From the NCBI GenBank assembly GCA_964539665.1, contig CAZIKB010000186.1:1-9351 (forward strand): a DNA stretch of 9,351 nt. The letters are read 5' to 3'. How positions within the stretch are numbered: the first letter of the stretch is position 1; each line of letters opens with the position of its first letter. The position numbers and the translations under genes were made by a program. Shown piece by piece: positions 1 to 7,643 of the stretch. The notes beneath the pieces were generated by a model. The model ran no database searches and was not told the DNA's origin. It saw only the letters and a program-made list of their open reading frames with translations. The stretch is from CAZIKB01 sp964539665 (GTDB taxonomy: Bacteria > Zhuqueibacterota > Zhuqueibacteria > Oceanimicrobiales > Oceanimicrobiaceae).

Positions 1-1094
1 GACGCCCAACAGGCAGCGCTCAAAGCGCCTGGTCTGCTGCCTGCAAAAGTTGGAGAGAAATACATGCCGCCCGGCCATTCGGTTGTGGTGTAATATTGAT
101 AATGACGTAGTTCAGTACCGCGATACAGCACAACCGATGTACCCTTGGCAGCATAGCCGTACTTGTGCGTATCCGCCGATATGGAAGTCACACCGGGTAA
201 TCTGAAATCGAAAGCTGGAATATTGTAATCCAGTTTCTCGGCCCAGGGAAGCAGGAACCCTCCCAGACAAGCATCCGTGTGAAATCCAATGCCATGTGTC
301 TTCGCTAATTCGGAAAGCTCCTCGATTGGATCGATGATGCCGTGAGGAAACGAGGGAGCCGAGCCTACGATTACTATTGTGTTTTTGGAAAGGGCATTTT
401 GTGTAGCAGCCACATCGGCCTTATATTCGGAGTCGACTGGCACACGAACCATTTTTATGTTGAAATATTGTGCCGCTTTTTCAAACGCAGCATGGACCGT
501 GGTTGGAACAATCATTTCAGGTTTAGTGATTTTTCTCTGGTCCCTTGCCTGGTCTCGATATGTTTTCATAGCCAGCAGGATACTTTCTGTACCACCCGAT
601 GAAACAACTCCACAGATCTCATTCTCCGAGTCCGAACCACTATTGACTTTATCTGCCCCCAGCATGTTTGCAGTCATGGACACCACCTCTGCTTCGTATT
701 TAGAGGTGCTTGGCCACAAATCAGAATGCAGCGGATTGCTCTGTGAATTGATTGCATACACTTTGTTGAGAAAATTTGTATGGTCTTCATCACCGTGATA
801 GACAGCGCCTGAAACAAAACCATCCTTCCAGCGTGCTTCTTCTTTGGACTTTAATGCATTCATCTCCTGGAGAATCTCATCTCTTTGGCGACCAACTGCG
901 GGGATGCTGGAGAAAGTCGCAAAACCATCTTTATACGGCTTGAGTGAACTCTCCAATTCTGCCATTATCCCTTCATATTCTTTTTGTATTTGCTTTTTTA
1001 CATAAGGGATAGATTTTAGTCTTTTCTCCAGAAATCGAACCAGGCCGGGATTTAATCGTCCCAGTCCACTTAATAGCAAATCCATGATAGCCAT
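1..1094 (-). CDS. Sphingosine-1-phosphate lyase-like PLP-dependent enzyme (partial, C-terminus beyond left edge)
   Basis: Fold-type I PLP enzyme of the group II decarboxylase family, closest in motifs to sphingosine-1-phosphate lyase, which cleaves phosphorylated long-chain bases to a fatty aldehyde and phosphoethanolamine. The reading frame is open from ATG 1094 to the window edge (364 codons). Visible motifs in order: SGAVYHGDEDH near residues 97-107, NPLHSDLWPS, the cofactor-phosphate motif SSGGTES at 165-171, His201 in TVHAAF (expected to stack on the PLP ring), Asp274 in HTDACLGGF (expected to contact the pyridine nitrogen), and ADTHKYGYAAKG with the Schiff-base lysine at 311. An AGSRPG motif close to the left edge is also typical of the family. 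There is no obvious N-terminal membrane anchor of the eukaryotic type. A GGAG lies 11 bases before ATG 1094; the in-frame ATG at 1085 is an alternative start. The substrate is uncertain: family membership is firm, but a sphingoid phosphate as substrate is inference. The next gene upstream is an FGGY kinase. Confidence 0.88.
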   Translation of the reverse strand, partial: MAIMDLLLSGLGRLNPGLVRFLEKRLKSIPYVKKQIQKEYEGIMAELESSLKPYKDGFATFSSIPAVGRQRDEILQEMNALKSKEEARWKDGFVSGAVYHGDEDHTNFLNKVYAINSQSNPLHSDLWPSTSKYEAEVVSMTANMLGADKVNSGSDSENEICGVVSSGGTESILLAMKTYRDQARDQRKITKPEMIVPTTVHAAFEKAAQYFNIKMVRVPVDSEYKADVAATQNALSKNTIVIVGSAPSFPHGIIDPIEELSELAKTHGIGFHTDACLGGFLLPWAEKLDYNIPAFDFRLPGVTSISADTHKYGYAAKGTSVVLYRGTELRHYQYYTTTEWPGGMYFSPTFAGSRPGALSAACWA

Positions 1095-1150
1095 TTATTC
1101 TATTACTCCGAAAAAATTTCAATTTATAAAAAAACATTTAATTACACTTA

Positions 1151-1215
1151 AAAGCAAGTGGGGAGGTGAACTTTAGTCACTTCGAACTTCAATTCACTTA
1201 AGCTCACTTGCATTT
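1151..1215 (-). terminator. Possible hairpin terminator downstream of the FGGY kinase gene
   Basis: Read on the minus strand, GCAAGTG (1211-1205) pairs with CACTTGC (1160-1154), and the second arm is followed by TTTT. Inside the loop GTGAA and TTCAC can pair again, giving a branched or extended stem. It lies about 50 bp past the kinase stop and 60 bp before the lyase start, so it could separate the two transcripts. The stem is short, the loop is long (44 nt) and the T-run is brief, so this is a weak candidate. Confidence 0.3.
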
Positions 1216-1266
1216 TAGTGCGTTAGGATTTAGCTTCAACAATATCAAATATACAACATCGTTACT

Positions 1267-2853
1267 TCAGGTTACCTTATTCAATCTTGCATAAATACGT
1301 CGGTTACTCTTGTATATATTGACGAATTCTCTGAACAGCTCGTCATATATCTTGCGATTTTGAGGATTTGGTTCGTAGACATTGGCTATTTTTATGTAAT
1401 CTGGTATGTCGTCAAATGCAATGTAATTCAGGGCAACCGAAGCCAGGAACCCGGCGCCTCGCACATTTGCGAGGATGGGATCCTTGACTTGCCTTATCGT
1501 TCGATTTAAAACATCGGCGTGAATTTGACACCATATATTTGAAATAGCGCCGCCGCCAATCATGTTGATCGCTTCAAAAGGTCGATTAATGAAACTTTCC
1601 ACATATCCAAGTAACCATCGCGAATTGTATGCTACTCCCTCGTAAACTGCTCGAATGAGCTGTTCCCGTGTAGTCTGAAGAGATTGGTTGAAGAATCCGC
1701 CACGAATTGAATGATCAGCAACAGGCGTGCGCTCTCCATTCAACCATGGCGTGAAAATGACCTTATCACTGCCGGCTGGTACACTTTCAGCGATCCTGTT
1801 GAAGATTTGATAGACATCCTGCGGTTTCACATTCTTCGTCAATTCATCATTGCAGTATATGATATTATCTTTTAAGTAGCTCAGGCAGGCGCCGGCGGTC
1901 TCCTGCTCATTGGCGACAAAATACTTATCGGGAATTGCTGATGGCAGGGATGCTATATTGTGGAATATGTCTGTCTTTTTAAAGGGAACATGACAGGTGA
2001 GCCAGGAAGATGTACCGATATAAAGGTGCCCTTCGTAATCTCGCACTGCGCCAGATCCAATGGCCGCCGATTGGAGATCGGGTGTCCCCGTAATCACTTG
2101 AACATTATCGTTCAGCCCCAAATCCCTGGCAATTTCCTGTTTAATCGGACCCAGTATGTCCACTGCTCGTTTTAGCTCGGGTAGTTTTTCACGGTCAATG
2201 GTTGACATCGCGCGCAATTTTTCATCTATTTCGATGTTGGCGAGGTCACGATTGTCAGTCAACCAGTACAGTGCAAAGGAGTCATAGGAGGATGCAAATT
2301 TACCAGTCAAGCGTAGATTCAGATAATCCTTTGGCTCAAGGAACTTGTAGGTCATTTTGTAAATTTCGGGGAATTCGTTTTTTATGTATAAGATATGAGC
2401 AATCGAGTCTTTGCCTGTATGGCCCGGAATCCCTCCGGTTAATCGAAGCCATCTTGCTAATTTCCTGATACCGTAGCCTTTGAATTTGATGAGTCCATTT
2501 GTAATTTGCCTGACATACTCCGCCCCACGGGAATCCATCCAAATTACAGCATTCATCAAATGATTGTCATCCCGGTCAACAGCGACGGTTCCGGACCATT
2601 GTGCAGTACAACTGATGGCAATGATGTCATCAATTGAAACTGCCTCCGTGCTGAGCAATCTCTTGCTCGCTTTCTTAATCGCATTCCACCAGTCGTTTGG
2701 ACTTTGTTCGGCGCCGCCATTGGGAAACAGGAAAAGCTGTGTTGGTTCAAACTCATGATGTAGTATCTCTCCGTGCGTGGATACTAAAGCAACCTTTGGC
2801 CCGGAGGTACCAAGATCTATTGCCAGAAAGTATTTATTACTGTCAGTTGACAA
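1267..2853 (-). CDS. FGGY-family carbohydrate kinase (xylulokinase-like)
   Basis: Cytoplasmic ATP-dependent sugar kinase of 528 residues, full length for the FGGY family. The N-terminal ASKHA nucleotide-binding domain opens with AIDLGTSGPK (Asp13 in the first phosphate loop). It continues with GGAEQSPNDWW and WMDSRG (about 105-110), which resemble the xylulokinase substrate-binding region. The segment GKDSIAHILYIKNEFPE followed by FLEPKDYLNLRLTG matches the first FGGY signature region. TGTPDLQSAAIGSG carries the probable catalytic base Asp259, GTSSW follows at 280-284, and the second signature region is GGGAISNIW at 433-441. The start is taken as TTG 2853 because a GGAG sits six bases upstream; a TTG at 2868 would add five residues but has no such site. 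Motifs favour a pentulose or related polyol, but the exact sugar cannot be read from sequence, and no sugar isomerase or transporter lies nearby to help. A possible promoter lies about 55-80 bp upstream. Confidence 0.9.
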   Translation of the reverse strand: MSTDSNKYFLAIDLGTSGPKVALVSTHGEILHHEFEPTQLFLFPNGGAEQSPNDWWNAIKKASKRLLSTEAVSIDDIIAISCTAQWSGTVAVDRDDNHLMNAVIWMDSRGAEYVRQITNGLIKFKGYGIRKLARWLRLTGGIPGHTGKDSIAHILYIKNEFPEIYKMTYKFLEPKDYLNLRLTGKFASSYDSFALYWLTDNRDLANIEIDEKLRAMSTIDREKLPELKRAVDILGPIKQEIARDLGLNDNVQVITGTPDLQSAAIGSGAVRDYEGHLYIGTSSWLTCHVPFKKTDIFHNIASLPSAIPDKYFVANEQETAGACLSYLKDNIIYCNDELTKNVKPQDVYQIFNRIAESVPAGSDKVIFTPWLNGERTPVADHSIRGGFFNQSLQTTREQLIRAVYEGVAYNSRWLLGYVESFINRPFEAINMIGGGAISNIWCQIHADVLNRTIRQVKDPILANVRGAGFLASVALNYIAFDDIPDYIKIANVYEPNPQNRKIYDELFREFVNIYKSNRRIYARLNKVT

Positions 2854-2858
2854 TAAAA

Positions 2859-2865
2859 TCTCCTG
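2859..2865 (-). promoter_or_regulatory. Ribosome binding site that fixes the kinase start at TTG 2853
   Basis: The minus strand reads GCAGGAG followed by ATTTTA and then TTG. The GGAG core at 2863-2860 has a six-base spacer to TTG 2853. The longer alternative start (TTG 2868) would place this site inside the coding sequence. Confidence 0.6.
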
Positions 2866-2906
2866 CAAGGTCTGAAGTTATTTTTTAATAGACTAACCTG
2901 CATGAT

Positions 2907-2935
2907 AAAATATGCCTTGAGAAAATAAAACACAA
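2907..2935 (-). promoter_or_regulatory. Candidate sigma70-like promoter for the FGGY kinase
   Basis: On the minus strand TTGTGT (2935-2930) and TATTTT (2912-2907) are separated by exactly 17 bases and lie 54 bp upstream of the proposed TTG start. Both boxes are imperfect and the region is AT-rich, so a chance match is quite possible. Confidence 0.22.
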
Positions 2936-3012
2936 GTTAAAAAACTGAGTCTTTGTAATAGGTCGGGGATTATGTTCAAAATTATGGTTTCCCGTAATTT
3001 CTTCGCATTGGT

Positions 3013-3141
3013 GTCAACTTGAGGGTAATGAGTAGAACCGCCCGAAGGTATTGGAGTAAATTGGGCACTCTTTCAAGCCTTTTGTTGCATTTAAAAGTTG
3101 AATTAAGATATCGAATCAAACCTTCGGGAGGTTAAGTTGAC
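3013..3141. repeat. 129-bp element bounded by split inverted repeats (MITE-like or structured RNA candidate)
   Basis: The outer arms are exact: GTCAACTT at 3013-3020 and its complement AAGTTGAC at 3134-3141. The inner arms AACCGCCCGAAGGT (3036-3049) and ACCTTCGGGAGGTT (3120-3133) pair at 13 of 14 positions. On the right the two arms are adjacent; on the left they are separated by 15 bases. The right inner arm is itself a small hairpin, AACCT and AGGTT around TCGGG. The interior encodes nothing. Size, terminal inverted symmetry and intergenic position fit a non-autonomous mobile element or a dispersed intergenic repeat, but no clear target-site duplication is visible (only a GT on both sides). 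Confidence 0.5.
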
Positions 3142-3236
3142 GTGCAAACGAAGCGAGTTCGGGAATGGATGACCTTGTCAGCCCTTTCACACAGTCGGTT
3201 ATAATGGATGCATTTTTGAAGCGTGCAGAATAGAAG

Positions 3237-3761
3237 CTAACCGATAGATAAAAAAGACAACAATTCGGTAATCCGTGCGAGGTGGTGATCATCATGCTCC
3301 GCTACAAAATAGGCTAAGTCCAGTGTTCGCATCGGTTGCTGTAAGCGTGGATGTAAGGCGGATATTAAGACTTCAGCTTCATTAAAATTATCCAGGTGAG
3401 ATACAAAGCTTCCTCTCAATTCACGGAATGATCGTAAAATTTCGGTTATGGGCTTAGAATTGTGGTTGGCGCTGTGTGTTGCAGTATTCTTCAGGTCTGC
3501 CGGGCGCAGCTTTTTTGCACCAGCCATGAAATCATCCAAACGCCCTAACCAGAGCGGCTCTAAATCCATCAGGTGACCGATATTTTCCTGAATAGACCAG
3601 GAATCGTTGGCACGCTTTGTGAATTGTTCAACCGATAAGTCGCGGATTCTTTCCTCGATTCTGGCAGGGGTGCAGCGCAACCTCTCTACCATGTGCGGAA
3701 ACAAATCAACAGAAAACTCAAAAGTAAACTTACGATCAAACCATTTTTGTTTCAGGAACAT
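3237..3761 (-). CDS. DinB-superfamily protein (putative metal-dependent four-helix-bundle protein)
   Basis: A 174-residue protein of the DinB/YfiT-like superfamily, small cytoplasmic helical bundles that bind a divalent metal through three histidines. Many members act in bacillithiol, mycothiol or glutathione-type thiol transfer, others have no known role. The first metal ligand is His63 in the motif SWSIQENIGHLMDLE, and the C-terminal pair is His156 and His160 in VAEHDDHHLARI. Length and motif spacing match the family. ATG 3761 is preceded by GGGAG with a seven-base spacer. The gene lies 118 bp after the C69 peptidase gene and is followed by a long gene-free stretch, so it may be transcribed alone. 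Nothing nearby points to a particular thiol cofactor or substrate. Confidence 0.85.
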   Translation of the reverse strand: MFLKQKWFDRKFTFEFSVDLFPHMVERLRCTPARIEERIRDLSVEQFTKRANDSWSIQENIGHLMDLEPLWLGRLDDFMAGAKKLRPADLKNTATHSANHNSKPITEILRSFRELRGSFVSHLDNFNEAEVLISALHPRLQQPMRTLDLAYFVAEHDDHHLARITELLSFLSIG

Positions 3762-3879
3762 AAACCAACTCCCTGTGTTAAAATTCTAAATTAACCACAC
3801 ATGTTCTAATTGAGTAATTTCCCCGTAATCTTTAATATCCAGCACTTGCATTTTACTTCTTAGATGAATTGGTACCTGC

Positions 3880-5463
3880 TTATTTTTTATTTAGCATTTC
3901 CAGCCATTCATCATCCACGGTGGTTTTTGGCCGACCGTCTGAGTATTTTACTATCAAACTGTAAAACAGCTCTTTGGCCGACTTTTCGGCCTGTAAAGCT
4001 CGCTCTGTTGAGTAGTAAGTCAGAAATTCTTTGGCTTGCGCGGGATCAGATTTGTGCAATTCCAGGGCGATTGCTTCTATCTCGTTCTGTTTCTTAAACT
4101 GTCCATCTTCCAGGAGGCCAAAAACATCCCGGATGTCTGCATGAATATCCCGATATCTCAACCAAGAAAAAGTGTCGATTGCCTGAAAATACCAGCGGGC
4201 TGATTCGGTGTCAAACTCGGTAAAGTCATCTTTACGCCAGGATTCTGGTGTCTGGGAAATTCCGACATAAAACGGCACATAACAGGTAGAGCGCGGACAA
4301 TCCAGTCCAAACCAGATTACGCCGCCAATACAGTCAGGCAGCCAGCTCCTGGCCTGGGATACCCAGGAATAACCGGAGACAGCCGTGCAAATGCTGCGTT
4401 CCGAGTTTAATCCTTCAATTAGGAACCGTCCCGGACTATTAAAAGGCCCGGCCGCCATTCCCTGAGTTTTATCATAAACGGTTTCTTCCAGATGATCGCG
4501 CCAAATATTTTCAATCCACCACCGGGCAGTGATCTTCTTTTCCGGTTTTACTGAAAAAGGGAATTCCTGGTCAATTTTCCATTTTTGTGATGGGGCAAGC
4601 AGGCTGAACATCCGCCATTCGCGAATCTTGTTACCTCTGGATTGATTGCCGCTATAGACCTTAGCAAAATTGAATGGCCCGTCTTTTTGGGGATCATATA
4701 ATCCCTTATCAATGGCATTTTGGATTATGTCAGGCGACATCATGAAGTTCTCTTTATCATCCGGATTAATTTCACCAATTCGCATCCGGTTTGCATGCGG
4801 GCAGACATGATCATCCGGAATCCGCTGGGCTGCCCATATCGTGGACTCACCCACGATTTCAAAACACCAGGCTTCTTCAGGATCGGAAACAAGAAAGCTT
4901 TCTCCGGAACCGCCCAGTCCCTTTAAGCCATACTTCTCGATCAGCTTGCCGGCAGCCAGAATCGCTTCGCGTGCGGTTTTACCTCTCTGCAGGGCAAGCG
5001 CTGCAACCTGGGTATAATCCAGCATGGCTTTTCCATCTGGCAAATTGCTCAGCTCTTCGCGGGTTCCACAGGTGTTTTCACCGAAGAATACTTGATGTTC
5101 ATTGGCAACAGGGCATTCAGTCATGAAAAAGGTATATGTTTCCGCAACCTGAGGAATTTCTGTTTCACCATAAACGATGTGTTTGAAACCACCCGGCAGT
5201 CCGGGATACTCGATACGAACTTTTTCGCCCGGCTCATGTTTCCTGCCAGGTACAACCGTAAGCGTGAAATCGCAATTACCATCGCACGTGTGACCACTCA
5301 TGGCTGCGCCATCCACAGTTGCGTTCGGCCCGGCTGCGAATGAAGTGCAGGCTTCTTTAAGATCACTATAATCATCGACTCTCTGACCGTGTGCAACATA
5401 GCTGCTACATAGGCAGAGAAACATTACTAAAATCGCTGTCCGGAATTGTATCTTGAGTTTCAT
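3880..5463 (-). CDS. Exported C69-family peptidase (dipeptidase-like Ntn hydrolase)
   Basis: A 527-residue protein of peptidase family C69, whose members (Lactobacillus PepD-type dipeptidases, secernins) are N-terminal-nucleophile hydrolases using a cysteine exposed by autoprocessing. Residues 1-26 form a signal peptide: a basic start (MKLKIQFR), a hydrophobic core and an AHG cleavage site before Gln27. The likely nucleophile is Cys39 in EACTSFAAG, followed by DGAAMSGHTCDGNCD, which corresponds to the family's early conserved block. This implies a propeptide of about 12 residues between signal cleavage and Cys39. Other family-like segments are ECPVANEHQVFFGENTCG and HVCPHANRMRIGE. The protein should therefore work in the periplasm or outside the cell, cleaving dipeptides or small amides; the exact substrate is unknown. 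AAAGGA lies just upstream of ATG 5463. The preceding gene, 180 bp upstream, encodes a TPR lipoprotein. Confidence 0.88.
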   Translation of the reverse strand: MKLKIQFRTAILVMFLCLCSSYVAHGQRVDDYSDLKEACTSFAAGPNATVDGAAMSGHTCDGNCDFTLTVVPGRKHEPGEKVRIEYPGLPGGFKHIVYGETEIPQVAETYTFFMTECPVANEHQVFFGENTCGTREELSNLPDGKAMLDYTQVAALALQRGKTAREAILAAGKLIEKYGLKGLGGSGESFLVSDPEEAWCFEIVGESTIWAAQRIPDDHVCPHANRMRIGEINPDDKENFMMSPDIIQNAIDKGLYDPQKDGPFNFAKVYSGNQSRGNKIREWRMFSLLAPSQKWKIDQEFPFSVKPEKKITARWWIENIWRDHLEETVYDKTQGMAAGPFNSPGRFLIEGLNSERSICTAVSGYSWVSQARSWLPDCIGGVIWFGLDCPRSTCYVPFYVGISQTPESWRKDDFTEFDTESARWYFQAIDTFSWLRYRDIHADIRDVFGLLEDGQFKKQNEIEAIALELHKSDPAQAKEFLTYYSTERALQAEKSAKELFYSLIVKYSDGRPKTTVDDEWLEMLNKK

Positions 5464-5642
5464 GTTATCCTTTTTTTAGTTAGAACGAAAAATAAATGGG
5501 ATGCTGCTCAACTCAGATCACGGTTGATTTCTACAGGTCTTAAAACTGTAAGTTTTGCAGTCTGCGTGTATGTGTAAATTTGTATCCCCTAACACAGGCT
5601 TCTCATTTGGTGAAAGAATTTTTCAGTAACTTCTATTCAGCA

Positions 5643-6620
5643 TTACGTCCCTCTCTTCTCCCCGGTGAACTCCCTGCTGAAATCCGCCTCGGCTGCGATA
5701 TAGCCAAACGCTGTCCATTGTTTTCCCTGAAGTAATTGCTGAAAAACTCGTTTCGCATCCTCTGACTTTCCATTGTAGTAGTACCAGTTGCCCACGCCAT
5801 ATCCAATCGCAGCATTCATGATCCCGTTGTATGAATTATCCAGTAGATATTCCAGGGTGATTTCGCCTTTGTAGAACAAAAGCAATTGGTGATACGCCTG
5901 GTTTTCAATGATGTCCATGTCAGCATGAATCGGTTCGAGTATCTGCGCGGCTTCGTCAACCTTCCCGAGACGTCGAAGAATCATATAGAGCCAGTGGGAT
6001 GAAGCCGCAAGCATATCTGGATTATTGGACACGCTTAAACATTCTCGATACGCCCTAAGCGCCTGTTCCATATCGTTTTTCAGGTAATACGCCAATCCGA
6101 GATGATACCAAATGTTGCTGTGAAGCGTACTTGTTGGGATATTTCTGCTATTGGGCAAGCCATCGGGCTCGATTTCGTCTTCAGCGCCGTCTATTAATTT
6201 TACGGCATGCTCAAAATCTTCAATCGCTCTGGAAAGTTGGCGGATACTGATATAACGGTGACCTCGATGGCGGTACATTCTGGCGTCCTGAGGATGAGCC
6301 TCAATGCCTTTCGTGAAAATATTGAGGGCTTGCCGGTACTGGCCGAGATAGGCGGTTCGACGACCCAACCAGATAATAGTATCGGCGTTTTTGGGATCGC
6401 TTTCATAAACTGTTCTTGCTGCTAATAACTTTTGTTCAAAATTATTTCTAACATCCGCCTGGAGCTCAGGCACATACAGGGTATCCCCCAGTAACGAAAT
6501 GGCTTGAGCGCCTTCAGGCAATTGAGGAAGTGTATCCTTAGTTTTATCTCCACCATCACATCCGCACATAAACATAATTAAACAAATAAAAAAGCAGGGT
6601 AATGTTTTTAGGATTTTCAT
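5643..6620 (-). CDS. TPR-repeat lipoprotein
   Basis: A 325-residue lipoprotein built of tetratricopeptide repeats. The signal peptide MKILKTLPCFFICLIMFMCG ends in a lipobox with Cys21 as the lipidated residue; CDGGDK follows, and Asp at +2 would favour the inner membrane under the E. coli rule, though that rule does not hold in all phyla. After a linker, TPR-like helical pairs are visible at about 79-112, 113-146, 167-200 and 205-238, with a weaker unit at 270-303. They show the usual W/Y, G, Y and A positions, for example WYHLGLAYYLKNDMEQALRAY. Such proteins usually act as protein-binding scaffolds; no partner can be read from the sequence. ATG 6620 is preceded by AGAGGA with a seven-base spacer. 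The C69 peptidase gene follows 180 bp downstream on the same strand, and a probably damaged outer-membrane protein gene diverges on the other side. Confidence 0.88.
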   Translation of the reverse strand: MKILKTLPCFFICLIMFMCGCDGGDKTKDTLPQLPEGAQAISLLGDTLYVPELQADVRNNFEQKLLAARTVYESDPKNADTIIWLGRRTAYLGQYRQALNIFTKGIEAHPQDARMYRHRGHRYISIRQLSRAIEDFEHAVKLIDGAEDEIEPDGLPNSRNIPTSTLHSNIWYHLGLAYYLKNDMEQALRAYRECLSVSNNPDMLAASSHWLYMILRRLGKVDEAAQILEPIHADMDIIENQAYHQLLLFYKGEITLEYLLDNSYNGIMNAAIGYGVGNWYYYNGKSEDAKRVFQQLLQGKQWTAFGYIAAEADFSREFTGEKRGT

Positions 6621-6867
6621 CGGCTAATCCTCTAATAGTTTATTCTAAAATTAGTTTACAGATGAGATTTTTTTTATGGTGAGCCATAATGCAATGTGCA
6701 AAAGAAATTCATCATATTCAAGAAATTTGTCGTAAGATTAACCACAATAAAAATAAATCGGATATAACAGCGCTCAATTACCATAACTGTAAAGATGATT
6801 CACAGATCATTCTTTATCACGACACATTATTAAACATTTATTTTATCGTGGCTTGTGAAATTGATAA
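6621..6867. other. AT-rich divergent intergenic region
   Basis: This 247-bp region lies between the TPR lipoprotein and the plus-strand barrel gene. It must contain the lipoprotein promoter, but no convincing boxes stand out. A 61-codon plus-strand frame (6689-6874) has low-complexity, AT-driven composition, no good ribosome site and no recognisable content. The lost N-terminal part of the barrel gene is not found here in any frame. Confidence 0.45.
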
Positions 6868-7632
6868 ATGTTAAACGTTGCTTTCGTATCGGACAATCGC
6901 ATTAACTTTGGCCATGGACAATCCGGTATTGGCAACGGCACGTTTTTTTCCTGGATGGCGCCAAATTTGAGTATCAGCAGTTCTGTGCAAAAAGTTGAAT
7001 TGAGCGACAGCAATCGGGTCAATCATGAAAAACAACTCCTGCATTTCAGTTTCGGATTTTCAACAAAAGATTTGGGGAGTAACAGTGAAAATAGCGCCAT
7101 TGGAGTTGGCTTTGCCATTAAACGACAGGCCGACCGTCTTTATGCTCCTGGTCGTCAGAAAACAGCCGGCGGAAATTCAATAAGTATTGATGTAGGACTC
7201 CTGTTTAAATGGAAACAGATGGCTCTGGAGATGGTTGTTCTAGATATTAATAATCCTGAACTGAGTAACTCAGACGCCTCTTATGGTCGCGGTTTTATCG
7301 TGGGTGGACGTTTCACAACTACCGCCGGCCTGACGATTGCGCTACAGGGAACAGGCGGTAACTCCTACGCCGGTTCCGATTTCGGCTTAAGCTTCGGCGC
7401 GGAACAATCGTTTTTAGAACATCGCCTGATCACCAGACTACAGTTGACCTCTTTCTTCGCCGGTTCCGAAGCCAGGATGCAGAACATCAGCGCTGGTATC
7501 GGTTATCGACTCGATCCGAAAAATAATCTGGTAACCTTTCTCAAAGACCTGGAATTTAGCTATGCGCTAAGTTATCTGGCGCTGCCTGAGAATGTTGGAA
7601 CGTATATGGTTGTGATTACGAAGTATTTTTGA
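6868..7632 (+). CDS. Outer-membrane beta-barrel protein, probably 5'-truncated
   Basis: The 254-codon frame shows alternating hydrophobic/polar beta strands typical of an outer-membrane barrel, for example LLHFSFGFS, AIGVGFAIK, SISIDVGLLFKW, GRGFIVGGRF and LTIALQGTGG. It ends in YMVVITKYF, with the terminal Phe usual for barrels recognised by the BAM machinery. The general style recalls PorV/PorQ or UPF0164-type proteins of the FCB group, but the family is not certain. The start looks wrong for an exported protein: no signal peptide, no Shine-Dalgarno sequence before ATG 6868, and an in-frame TAA immediately before it. The first residues, such as NRINFGHGQSGIGNG, read like internal barrel sequence. 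The simplest reading is that the N-terminus and export signal have been lost and the gene is a relic. It ends 12 bp from the terminal stop of a broken propeller gene on the opposite strand. Confidence 0.6.
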   Translation: MLNVAFVSDNRINFGHGQSGIGNGTFFSWMAPNLSISSSVQKVELSDSNRVNHEKQLLHFSFGFSTKDLGSNSENSAIGVGFAIKRQADRLYAPGRQKTAGGNSISIDVGLLFKWKQMALEMVVLDINNPELSNSDASYGRGFIVGGRFTTTAGLTIALQGTGGNSYAGSDFGLSFGAEQSFLEHRLITRLQLTSFFAGSEARMQNISAGIGYRLDPKNNLVTFLKDLEFSYALSYLALPENVGTYMVVITKYF

Positions 7633-7643
7633 AAGAAATGAGT

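Larger units (their letters stand above)
2854..3236. other. 383-bp gene-free interval between the DinB and kinase genes
   Basis: No supportable gene is present. The interval holds the kinase leader and candidate promoter at its left and a split inverted repeat in the middle (3013-3141, listed separately). On its right is a short startless minus-strand open frame that enters from the DinB gene in a different phase and ends at a TGA inside the right repeat arm. It also holds a 16-codon plus-strand frame beginning at ATG 2971 after a GGGG, which ends at the left repeat arm. Neither frame has recognisable content. Confidence 0.5.

Noticed and set aside
342..798. Plus-strand open frames of 86 and 139 codons
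   Set aside because: They lie antisense to the lyase gene, whose conserved motifs fix the coding strand; their translations have no recognisable features.
1246..1253. TATATTTG on the minus strand, matching the Bacteroidota -7 box pattern TAnnTTTG, upstream of the lyase gene
   Set aside because: No matching upstream TTG element at the right distance, and the phylum is not established.
2971..3021. 16-codon plus-strand frame starting at ATG 2971 after GGGG
   Set aside because: Too short and without content to support as a gene; it ends inside the left inverted-repeat arm.
3132..3236. Startless minus-strand open frame running out of the DinB gene in another phase and ending in the right repeat arm
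   Set aside because: No start codon in a plausible place and no recognisable family; open length is within chance.
4791..5343. Plus-strand open frames of 83-111 codons within the C69 region
   Set aside because: Antisense shadows of the peptidase gene, with unlikely composition and no ribosome sites.
5542..5556. Hairpin AAAACT-GTA-AGTTTT downstream of the TPR lipoprotein gene
   Set aside because: Short, purely AT-rich except for one pair, no T-run after it and about 90 bp past the stop; too weak to call a terminator.
6689..6874. 61-codon plus-strand frame upstream of the barrel gene
   Set aside because: AT-driven composition, no clear ribosome binding site, no export signal or family motif; it is not in frame with the barrel gene.
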